A stretch of DNA of 6,991 nt from the NCBI GenBank assembly GCA_964573795.1, contig CAZNMF010000017.1, positions 1 through 6,991 on the forward strand, given 5' to 3'. Every line of letters begins with the position of its first letter. Position 1 is the first letter of the stretch. Of this stretch, positions 1-5,760 are shown one piece after another. The notes beneath the pieces were generated by a model. It was not told where the DNA came from. It ran no database searches and saw only the letters and a program-made list of their open reading frames with translations. Both the position numbers and the translations under genes were made by a program. The stretch comes from CAZNMF01 sp964573795 (lineage in GTDB: Bacteria > Acidobacteriota > Vicinamibacteria > Vicinamibacterales > SCN-69-37).

Positions 1-1403
1 TCGCGCTCGAAGCGCACGCCCGCCGACACGCTGAGCGCGCGCTGCACCTGATACGTCGCCTGGCCCGAGAGGACGTGTCTCGTCGTCTCCGCGTCGTAGG
101 TCTGCGGATACGTGCCGCCGTAATCCAGAATCGATCGCCCCGCCACCGCGTAGCCGTTCGCGCCCTCGATCGTCACGTCGTTGCCGAGATAGTTGCCGCC
201 GAAGCCGAACGGATCGACGTACTCGCCCGTCGGCGACGGGTTGTTGGTGTGGTAGCCCGTGTGCAGCAGCGCATAGCGCGCCGTCGTCCGCAGCCTGGAC
301 GACACGCGCGACTCGGCCGTCAGGCTGAAGAGCTGCGCGTCCTGCTTCTGCGTGGTGTCGTCGGCCAGGCCGTAGAACGCCGTGGCGTTCGGCAGGCCCA
401 CGCGGCCGTTGCCCGCGCGGAAGACCGCCGTGATATCGGTCGACGCGCTCGCCGCGATGCCGAGACGCGTCGCGAAGCTGTTGCGGCGGTACGCGCTGTT
501 GGCGACGTCGTTGTCCGTGTCGAAGAACGAGTACGCGGCGAAGTAGTCGACGCGATTGGTCGCGCCGCCGATCGTCGCGTCGTGCCGCTGCGTGCCGAGC
601 GTGCCGCCGTCGATCGCGTAGGTCACCTGCGGCGTCCGCGTGTGCCCGCGCTCGGTCGTCAACGCCACCACGCCCGCCAGCGCGTCGTCGCCGAACAGCA
701 CGCTGTTGGCGTTGCGCGAGACCTCGACGCGGCCGACGCCGGTCGTGTCGAGATCGGCGAAGTCGAACAGGCCGCCGATGTCGTTGGCGGGCACGCCGTC
801 GATCAGGACCTTGTTGAAGCGCGACTCGCCGCCGCGCACGAACAGCGACGTGCCGCCACCGCGATTGCCGGTCTGCACGATGTTCACGCCTGGCACGAGC
901 CGGATCGCCGCGGCGACGTCCGGCGTCGCCAGACCGTCGATCACGCTGCGATCGATCACGGTGACCGACGCGCCCGCCTGCGAGGCGGGCAACGACTCGG
1001 CGGCCGCGGTCACGACCACCGCCTGCTCGATGCCGACCGAAAGCGCCACGCGGACCGGCACGCGCCCACCGGCGGGCACGTAGAACGCGTCGACGTGCGC
1101 GATCGAGAATCCCTGAGCCGCGACGTCGACGCCGTAGCGGCCCGCGTCAGACACGGCGATCGTGAATCGGCCTTCGGCGTCGGAGGTGGCCTCCGCCACA
1201 CGCTGACCGTCGCGCGTCAGCGTGACTCTGGCGTTGGCGACGACACCGCCGAGCTGATCGACGACGACCCCAGTTACAGCGCCGTTCTGCGCCGCATCGG
1301 CGCGGATGGCGAACGTCACACACAACATCAGGCTGACGGCAGTCAGCAGCGAACGAGCTGTCAGGGAACGACCGTGAAACGCGCGGCGGGATGAGCCGAA
1401 CAT
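1..1403 (-). CDS. btuB: TonB-dependent outer-membrane receptor, BtuB-like (3' end beyond window)
   Basis: Probable outer-membrane corrinoid transporter powered by TonB-ExbB-ExbD. I translated this frame directly: it is open from the ATG at 1403 to the window edge (467 codons), so the C-terminal barrel is missing. Residues 1-38 form a signal peptide (hydrophobic SLLTAVSLMLCVTFAI, then RADAA). Residues about 41-122 are a carboxypeptidase-regulatory-like beta domain (GAVTGVVVDQLGGVVANARVT). A TonB-box-like EQAVVVTA lies at 126-133. The plug spans about 145-250, with LFVRGGES, KVLIDGVPAND and SVLFGDDALAGVVAL. Barrel strands follow. GAGGAG lies 10 nt before the ATG. The cobalamin riboswitch in the leader is the main evidence for B12 rather than siderophore specificity. 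The plug also resembles BtuB, but the family is broad. The receptor class is certain; the substrate is a strong inference. Confidence 0.9.
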   Translation of the reverse strand, partial: MFGSSRRAFHGRSLTARSLLTAVSLMLCVTFAIRADAAQNGAVTGVVVDQLGGVVANARVTLTRDGQRVAEATSDAEGRFTIAVSDAGRYGVDVAAQGFSIAHVDAFYVPAGGRVPVRVALSVGIEQAVVVTAAAESLPASQAGASVTVIDRSVIDGLATPDVAAAIRLVPGVNIVQTGNRGGGTSLFVRGGESRFNKVLIDGVPANDIGGLFDFADLDTTGVGRVEVSRNANSVLFGDDALAGVVALTTERGHTRTPQVTYAIDGGTLGTQRHDATIGGATNRVDYFAAYSFFDTDNDVANSAYRRNSFATRLGIAASASTDITAVFRAGNGRVGLPNATAFYGLADDTTQKQDAQLFSLTAESRVSSRLRTTARYALLHTGYHTNNPSPTGEYVDPFGFGGNYLGNDVTIEGANGYAVAGRSILDYGGTYPQTYDAETTRHVLSGQATYQVQRALSVSAGVRFER

Positions 1404-1406
1404 GAA

Positions 1407-1439
1407 CGTCTGTCTCCTCGCAGAAGCGGTGGACAGACG
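1407..1439 (-). promoter_or_regulatory. btuB ribosome-binding site inside a possible sequestering hairpin
   Basis: On the minus strand, CGTCTGTC (1432-1439) is the perfect 8-bp reverse complement of GACAGACG (1407-1414). The 17-nt loop contains most of the Shine-Dalgarno sequence GAGGAG (1414-1419), and the last G of GAGGAG is in the stem. The hairpin ends 3 nt before the ATG at 1403. This geometry fits translational control of btuB by the upstream riboswitch. The repeat and its position are seen directly. The switching role is inferred, and no competing antisequester pairing was established. Confidence 0.55.
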
Positions 1440-1458
1440 CGGGAACGGGGCGTGCTGA

Positions 1459-1486
1459 CGAGCGCCAGGCCGGACGGCCGGGCTCG
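1459..1486 (-). promoter_or_regulatory. GC-rich hairpin in the btuB leader
   Basis: Between the riboswitch and the ribosome-binding site, the minus strand reads CGAGC...GCTCG flanking CC/GG and an inner self-complementary GGCC...GGCC with loop GTCC. The result is about 11 bp of stem with small bulges. No T-run follows, so it is not a classical intrinsic terminator. It may be part of the expression platform, or it may only reflect GC content. Confidence 0.35.
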
Positions 1487-1527
1487 CAGTGCGCTTCCTG
1501 TTCGTCGCAGAAAGTCGACCGCAGAAC

Positions 1528-1703
1528 GCTCAGGTAGGTCTCCTGGCTCGGAAGGAGCGGCGCACGTTGCGCCGCAGGCGGCTTCACCTTCCCCGGTCGT
1601 GGACCGAGTGGTCATTCGAAGCCGCGCGCCTTCACTCACAGTGGCGGGACCGCGCCGGACTTTCACCGGCCTTCCCCGTTATGCCCCTCGTGGGCACCTG
1701 AGC
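1528..1703 (-). promoter_or_regulatory. Cobalamin (adenosylcobalamin-type) riboswitch
   Basis: This RNA element binds a cobalamin and lowers expression of the downstream gene, here btuB. Reading the minus strand, the conserved core is present in order. P1 5' strand GCTCAGGT (1696-1703) is followed by GGTGAAAGTCCGG (around 1657-1668). Next come GCGGTCCCGCCACTGTGA with the B12 box GCCACTG (1639-1645), GGGGAAGGTGAAG (around 1582-1594) and the 3' signature GAGCCAGGAGACC (1537-1549). The P1 3' strand ACCTGAGC (1528-1535) is fully complementary to the 5' strand. A length of 176 nt is normal for the family (Rfam Cobalamin). It ends 124 nt before the btuB ATG. The leader lacks a T-tract terminator, so translational control is the more likely mode. 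Confidence 0.95.
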
Positions 1704-1711
1704 AACACAAG

Positions 1712-1720
1712 ACATTAGCA
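1712..1720 (-). promoter_or_regulatory. Possible extended -10 element for the riboswitch-btuB transcript
   Basis: The minus strand reads TGCTAATGT (1720 down to 1712), which resembles TGn plus a -10 hexamer. It would place transcription start near 1705, just before the riboswitch P1 helix at 1703. No good -35 is visible: the expected place falls in the C-rich strand of the repeat. The position is attractive but the hexamer match is only partial. Confidence 0.35.
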
Positions 1721-1725
1721 CGGAC

Positions 1726-1783
1726 GGGGGACGAGGGGACCAAGGGGCAGGGGACCAGGGGACCAGGGGACGGAGGACGAGGG
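1726..1783. repeat. G-rich GGGGACCA repeat, candidate G-quadruplex
   Basis: The plus strand carries six runs of four or more G within 44 bases (starting at 1726, 1735, 1744, 1750, 1758 and 1766), separated by 2-5 bases. It includes three copies of the octamer GGGGACCA (1735, 1750, 1758). It lies between the end of cbiB and the riboswitch promoter region. It meets the usual sequence definition of a G-quadruplex. The G-rich strand is the template strand for transcription toward btuB, so the RNA would be C-rich. Function is unknown. Confidence 0.75.
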
Positions 1784-1797
1784 ACAAAGGCGATGAC

Positions 1798-1813
1798 GTC
1801 CGGAGCGCCGGAC
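1798..1813 (-). other. Short inverted repeat downstream of cbiB
   Basis: The minus strand reads GTCCGG CGCT CCGGAC, a 6-bp perfect stem with a 4-nt loop, 20 bases after the cbiB stop codon. There is no T-tract after it. With the G-rich repeat behind it, it could help end or stabilise the cbiZ-cbiB transcript, but this is weak evidence. Confidence 0.3.
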
Positions 1814-1833
1814 CTCGGCCCTCCGAAAAACCT

Positions 1834-2808
1834 TCATGCCATCAACGCGATGACGACGATCGCCGCAGCGACGACGCCTGTTGCGGTGATGACGACGACC
1901 GCACGCGCGACGTCGTCGTGCGTGCCGGCGGGCGGATCGGCGGGATCGCCGATCCACAACTCCGTCACGAGCACACCGCCGTTCCAGATCGGACCCACGA
2001 TCCGCCGCTGCATCGCGCCGGCCGCGGCCGCTTCGCTCCAGCCGGCGTTCGGTCCCGGCAGCACGCCGTGCTGCCGCCAGCCAACCGCGAGCGTCTTGCG
2101 GGCCGACGCGCCAGGCACGACGCCCGCGATCGCCGCCAGCAGCAGCCATGTCAGCCGCGCCGGCACATAGTTCATGACATCGTCCAGCCGCGCGCCGCAC
2201 CAGCCGAAATGAAGGTAGCGCGGCGTCTTGTAGCCGACCATCGAGTCCATCGTGCTGACGACCTTGAACAGCGTCAGCCCCGGAAGCCCGGCGATCGCGT
2301 ACCAGCACAGCGCGCTGGTGAAGCCGTCGACGAGGTTCTCGGCCAGGCTTTCGATCGCCGCGCGCCGGCACGCGGCCTCGTCCATCCGATCGACGTCGCG
2401 GCCGACGAGCTGCGCGACGGCCGCACGCACGGCCGCGAGATCGCCGCGCGACGCCGCGCGATCGACGCGCCGCACGTGGCGCAGCAGATCGCCGAGCGCG
2501 AGAAAGCTGTAGACGAAGAACGCGTGCACGAGCCAGCCGCACCACGGCGCGATCGCCCGCGCGCCGGCGACGAGGCCCGTGACGCTCGCGACGACGATCG
2601 ACGCGAGCACGACGAACAGCGCGACACCGCCGCCGCGGCCATCGAGCCCGGCGCGGCGCAACACGCGCTCGATCGCCGAGAGCAGCGCGCCGATCAGCCG
2701 GACGGGATGCGCGCGATAGACGGGATCGCCGATGGCCAGATCGAGGAGCACGGCCACGGCGAGTGCCGCAGCGTTGCCGGACCACCAGGGCCCTAGCTCG
2801 ACGGCCAC
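1834..2808 (-). CDS. cbiB: Adenosylcobinamide-phosphate synthase CbiB
   Basis: Inner-membrane enzyme that attaches aminopropanol phosphate (or another amino-alcohol side chain) to adenosylcobyric acid, giving adenosylcobinamide phosphate. The 324 aa show the CbiB/CobD pattern. LLDLAIGDP and HPVRLIG lie at 21-40 and VGRDVDRMD at 135-143. AIESLAENLVDG lies at 151-162, then TMDSMVGYKTPRYLHFG (186-202), ARLDDVMNYVPARLT (206-220) and PGPNAGWSEAAAAGAM (251-266). Hydrophobic segments lie near 12-26, 62-82, 90-106, 220-232 and 302-323. I chose GTG at 2808 because GGAG lies 6 nt upstream; an in-frame TTG at 2820 would add four residues. The start overlaps the cbiZ stop by 16 bp, which suggests translational coupling. 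One family change: the usual APL after the EN..DG motif reads SAL here. Identification is secure. Confidence 0.94.
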   Translation of the reverse strand: MAVELGPWWSGNAAALAVAVLLDLAIGDPVYRAHPVRLIGALLSAIERVLRRAGLDGRGGGVALFVVLASIVVASVTGLVAGARAIAPWCGWLVHAFFVYSFLALGDLLRHVRRVDRAASRGDLAAVRAAVAQLVGRDVDRMDEAACRRAAIESLAENLVDGFTSALCWYAIAGLPGLTLFKVVSTMDSMVGYKTPRYLHFGWCGARLDDVMNYVPARLTWLLLAAIAGVVPGASARKTLAVGWRQHGVLPGPNAGWSEAAAAGAMQRRIVGPIWNGGVLVTELWIGDPADPPAGTHDDVARAVVVITATGVVAAAIVVIALMA

Positions 2809-3926
2809 TTCTCGCTCCAACCGAGCGCGATCGCGGCCAGGATGAGCGTCTTGGGATCGGCGCTGTCCGTATCGTGGAGCCGCGCGCGAAACTCCGCCCA
2901 GCGATGCGGTTGCGCGGCGAGCGACGTCGCAAGCGTCGCGGCGTGCTGAATCGTGGCGTCACGGATGACGGTGGACGGCAGCGTCCCGTGTCGTGCGCGA
3001 TCGAGCACCGTCGCCAGCGCATGCGCGGCGGCACCGACCATCGGCTCGTAGAACGCGCTCTTGCTGTTGCGGCGCAGCAGATCGAGATCCGCCGGGCTCA
3101 TGCGCGAGGCCAGCTCGTCGGCGATGGTGTGCTCGCTGATGCCGTATCGTCCGAGCGCGTGGAACACGCTGCGCGTGTAGCTCGGCTCGAGCCCGTTCTG
3201 CCACCGCAGCGCTTCCATCGTCGCAGTGCGCACCGCGAGACCGACGATCTCGCCGAACTTCATGTGCGGGCTCGCCGACGTCAGCGGCGGATCGTCGCGC
3301 CGCGGCGCGGCGACGCAGAATTGATCCGTGCCTGTGCCGGTTGCCAGATCCGCGGACGCGCCGCTCGGAATCGCGAGGCGCTGCAGCGCGGCCGACTTCC
3401 CTTCCGTCATCGTGACGATCGCGCGCGCGAGCGCCGCCGGCGTGACGGGCACGTCGACGATCAGCATCGTGTTGATCGTCCCGGCCACGGCCGGGACTTT
3501 GACGATGCCGTCGCGCGTCTCGCGCCACTGGGCGGGATCGCCGGCACACGTCGCATTGTGCTGCACGCCGGCCGTGACGACGGCGGTCACGGACACGTCC
3601 TCGTCGCGCTCGGTCGCAATCGCCGCGTAGCTCATGTTCGCGGCCGTGCCCATCACCGCCGTGTGTTCGGCCGGCACGTCGCCGTCGGCGCACACGGCGT
3701 CGTGATACGCGCGCGGATCGCGCGAGAACGACGCGTGCGCGCGCGCCTCATGGCCGGCGCCTTCGCAGCTCTGATGATTCAACAGGAAGCGGACGTGGTC
3801 CGTCTGTCCGCCGTGGCAGACCGACGTGCTGATGACGAGATGCGGGCCGTCGAGCTCGGCGACGAGAAATCGCCCGTGGCGGCGAACGATCGCCGTGCGG
3901 CCGCGCGCGAGCACGTCCCAGTGCAT
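2793..3926 (-). CDS. cbiZ: Adenosylcobinamide amidohydrolase CbiZ with C-terminal extension
   Basis: CbiZ cleaves the aminopropanol side chain from adenosylcobinamide (or pseudocobalamin) and releases adenosylcobyric acid, the CbiB substrate. The 377 aa show the CbiZ signatures: ISTSVCHGGQTDHVRF (32-47), NHQSCEGAGH (50-59), GTAANMSYAAIA (93-104) and VTAVVTAGVQHNATCAGDP (113-131). Further signatures are GTINTMLIVDV (149-159), ARAIVTMTEGKSAALQRL (167-184) and ATGTGTDQFCVA (195-206). Residues about 220-377 continue past this core into a segment I do not recognise (HMKFGEIVGLAV, EALRWQNGLEPSYTRSVFHALGRYG). The ATG at 3926 lies 8 nt after the phosphoesterase stop, has no clear Shine-Dalgarno sequence, and is probably translated by coupling. 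The open frame continues upstream antisense-free to 4760, but that part is a shadow of the phosphoesterase. Confidence 0.93.
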   Translation of the reverse strand: MHWDVLARGRTAIVRRHGRFLVAELDGPHLVISTSVCHGGQTDHVRFLLNHQSCEGAGHEARAHASFSRDPRAYHDAVCADGDVPAEHTAVMGTAANMSYAAIATERDEDVSVTAVVTAGVQHNATCAGDPAQWRETRDGIVKVPAVAGTINTMLIVDVPVTPAALARAIVTMTEGKSAALQRLAIPSGASADLATGTGTDQFCVAAPRRDDPPLTSASPHMKFGEIVGLAVRTATMEALRWQNGLEPSYTRSVFHALGRYGISEHTIADELASRMSPADLDLLRRNSKSAFYEPMVGAAAHALATVLDRARHGTLPSTVIRDATIQHAATLATSLAAQPHRWAEFRARLHDTDSADPKTLILAAIALGWSEKWPSS

Positions 3927-3934
3927 GCCGGGGA

Positions 3935-4720
3935 TTATGCCCCAGGCGGCGTCTCGGTCCCCTCGAGCTCGCCGGCCGGCACGCACTCGATCACGACGAC
4001 CGGCCGATCCGGCTGCGTGCGCTCGAGCAGCGGCAGCGAGACGTTGTACACGGGCGTGCCGTTCTTCAGCGCCGCGTGTGCGTGGCCGTGATGCGCGTGC
4101 CCGTGGCAGACGGCCGTCGCGCCGTAGCGCGCGAGCGGCTCTTCGAGACGGCTCGATCCAAGGAAGGGAAAGATCTCCGGCGGCTCGCCGACGACGGTGC
4201 CGACGATGGGCGAATAGTGCAGCAACACGAGTCGCCGGCGAGCGCGCAGGCGGGCCAGCGCGGTCTCGAGCTTCAATGCTTCGTTCACGCTCTCCTGGAC
4301 GAACTGCTTGATCGCGGCTTCGCCCCACGAGCCGAGCGCGCGCGGCCCGAAGCCACCGCAGAACCCTTTGACGCCCGCGAACCCGAGCCCCAGCACCTCG
4401 CAGCTGTCGCCGTCGAGCACCGTCACGCCGGCGTCGCGCATCACGGACGCCACGTCGCCCGCGCGTCCCATCTCGTGATCGTGATTGCCGAGCACGGCGA
4501 CGACGGGCGCACGCAGGTGCTGTTTCAGCTCGCGCGCCAGACCGCGCGCCTCCTCCGGGTCGCCGTGGTCGGTCAGGTCGCCGCAGATCATCAGGACGTC
4601 GACCGCCTCGCTCAGCGTCGTGAAGAGCGGCGCGAACGCCGCGGCGGCGTGACGTCCGAAGTGCAGATCGGCGAGGGCCCCCACGCGGACGTTGCCGGAT
4701 TGGACAGGTGATCCCGTCAT
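3935..4720 (-). CDS. Calcineurin-like metallophosphoesterase
   Basis: Dinuclear-metal phosphoesterase of 261 aa, soluble with no signal peptide. All five family motifs are present in order: ALADLHFG (15-22, D18 and H20), GDLTDHGDP (47-55, D48), GNHDHE (78-83, N79 and H80), LHYSP (167-171, H168) and GHAHHGH (207-213, H208 and H210). Substrate cannot be read from sequence. It is the first gene of a tight minus-strand set with cbiZ (8-bp gap) and cbiB, which suggests a phosphate-removing step in nucleotide-loop assembly, for example on alpha-ribazole phosphate or cobalamin phosphate; this is inference. Start ATG 4720 leaves 10 residues before the first beta strand. No Shine-Dalgarno sequence is evident. 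The frame is open upstream to 5578, but that is antisense to the nucleotidyltransferase gene. Confidence 0.93.
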   Translation of the reverse strand: MTGSPVQSGNVRVGALADLHFGRHAAAAFAPLFTTLSEAVDVLMICGDLTDHGDPEEARGLARELKQHLRAPVVAVLGNHDHEMGRAGDVASVMRDAGVTVLDGDSCEVLGLGFAGVKGFCGGFGPRALGSWGEAAIKQFVQESVNEALKLETALARLRARRRLVLLHYSPIVGTVVGEPPEIFPFLGSSRLEEPLARYGATAVCHGHAHHGHAHAALKNGTPVYNVSLPLLERTQPDRPVVVIECVPAGELEGTETPPGA

Positions 4721-4792
4721 ACGCCGAACGTGAGCAAGACGAATGCCGCCCGCCGGCCATTTCTGCGGCATGCCGCTTGCTACTCGCTGAGC

Positions 4793-5617
4793 ATGGCCGC
4801 GACGACGTTCTATCGGGCCGTGCTGCGCGCCCTGCTGGACGCGCGCGTGCCGTTTCTCATCGGCGGCTCGTACGCGCTCGCGCGCCATACACGGCTCGAC
4901 CGGCGGACCAAAGATCTCGATCTGATGATCGAGCGCGGCCATTGGCCGGCGGCCGTCCATGCGCTGCGTGCGCACGGCATCTCGACGCGGCTGTCGTTCC
5001 CGCACTGGCTCGGGAAGGCCATCGCGCCAGGCGCCCAGGTCGACGTCATCTTCAGCAGCGGCAATGGCTTGTGCCTCGTCGACGACACATGGTTCCGCCA
5101 CGCGGAGCCTGCGCGCGTGCTCGGCTTCGACGTCCAGCTCGTCCCGCCCGAAGAGCTGATCTGGTCGAAGGCGTTCGTGATGGAGCGCGAGCGCTTCGAC
5201 GGCGCGGACGTCCTGCACCTGATGCGCGCGACGGGACGGCGGCTGGATTGGACGCGCCTCTGCGCGCGGTTCTCGGGGCACGAGGCCGTGCTCGCGGCGC
5301 ATCTCGTGCTCTTGGCGTACGTGTACCCGGGATCGATCGACGTCGTTCCGGACGGGCTCCTCGCGACGCTGCTCGCGCGCGTCGCGGAGGTGCGGGCGCC
5401 GTCGGACTGGTGCCGCGGCACGTTCCTCTCGCGGGCGCAGTATCTGACGGACGTGACCACGGGCGGACTCGTCGATCCGCGCCAGCGTCCGGACGGGCCG
5501 CTGACGCTGCTCGAGATCGATCGCTGGACGAACGCGATCGACACGGACGCCACGCGCCGGCCCGTCCACGATCCGCAATTGCCGCTGCGGCGCAGCCGCA
5601 GACGCGCGATCGCCTGA
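4793..5617 (+). CDS. Nucleotidyltransferase-fold protein (AbiEii/NTP_transf-like)
   Basis: Predicted 274-aa cytosolic protein of the nucleotidyltransferase superfamily. The N-terminal part carries FLIGGSYALARHTRLDRRTKDLDLMI (positions 21-46), the GG...R-T-x-D-x-D pattern with metal ligands D41 and D43. A likely third acidic residue is D84 in QVDVIF. A helical segment EELIWSKAFVMERERFDGADVLHLM (120-144) has the conserved E, K, R and D spacing of this group. The C-terminal half is not recognised and ends in a basic tail (RRSRRRAIA). It is divergent from the phosphoesterase operon. ATG 4793 is preferred because it starts just before the first helix; an in-frame GTG at 4730 would add 21 residues and leave only 9 bp to the opposite start. 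Neither has a clear Shine-Dalgarno sequence. No HEPN-type or AbiEi-like partner is visible. Confidence 0.78.
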   Translation: MAATTFYRAVLRALLDARVPFLIGGSYALARHTRLDRRTKDLDLMIERGHWPAAVHALRAHGISTRLSFPHWLGKAIAPGAQVDVIFSSGNGLCLVDDTWFRHAEPARVLGFDVQLVPPEELIWSKAFVMERERFDGADVLHLMRATGRRLDWTRLCARFSGHEAVLAAHLVLLAYVYPGSIDVVPDGLLATLLARVAEVRAPSDWCRGTFLSRAQYLTDVTTGGLVDPRQRPDGPLTLLEIDRWTNAIDTDATRRPVHDPQLPLRRSRRRAIA

Positions 5618-5651
5618 GGCGCGGTCGCGCGCTTACGCACTCTGGACGGTG

Positions 5652-5672
5652 CGCTGCCCTTCCTGGGCAGCG
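5652..5672 (+). other. Perfect 8-bp hairpin after the nucleotidyltransferase gene
   Basis: CGCTGCCC (5652-5659), loop TTCCT, GGGCAGCG (5665-5672). It begins 34 bases after the stop codon at 5617 and lies in the 143-bp gap before the next gene. The stem is terminator-like, but no T-run follows, so it could instead be a 3'-end stabilising structure or part of the next gene's leader. Confidence 0.45.
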
Positions 5673-5760
5673 TCGGATCGTCGTGGCCGCCGCTGCGCGC
5701 ACGCGCGGTGCGGCAGGCGTGGCATCCATCCCGCAGTCGAGCGCACGCAGGAGGTTACCC

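Noticed and set aside
75..1394. Plus-strand open frame of 439 codons
   Set aside because: It is antisense to the TonB receptor, has a low-complexity Arg/Ala/Val/His composition and no family motifs. The minus frame gives a textbook signal peptide, plug and barrel.
1459..1486. Leader hairpin as a rho-independent terminator of the riboswitch
   Set aside because: The stem is strong but no T-run follows on the minus strand.
1726..1783. GGGGACCA copies as a CRISPR array
   Set aside because: The units are 8 bases, nearly contiguous and without spacers, and no cas genes are present.
2763..4091. Plus-strand open frame of 442 codons, and a similar 292-codon frame at 1918-2796
   Set aside because: Both are mirror frames of cbiB, cbiZ and the phosphoesterase with His/Arg/Ala-rich noise and no domain signal.
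3927..4760. Possible fusion of a 278-residue N-terminal domain to CbiZ
   Set aside because: The frame is open, but the translation is Arg/Ala-rich noise overlapping the phosphoesterase in another frame, and CbiZ starts normally at 3926.
4721..5578. N-terminal extension of the phosphoesterase
   Set aside because: The open frame is antisense to the nucleotidyltransferase. The family motif begins only 15 residues after ATG 4720.
4793..5617. AbiE-type phage defence or toxin-antitoxin system
   Set aside because: Only the nucleotidyltransferase-like gene is present. No AbiEi-like antitoxin or HEPN partner is next to it on either side.
4708..5760. Upstream part of a 465-codon plus-strand frame ending at 6105
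   Set aside because: It overlaps the nucleotidyltransferase in another frame with Arg/Ala noise. Only the part after the strong Shine-Dalgarno sequence at 5749 is supported.
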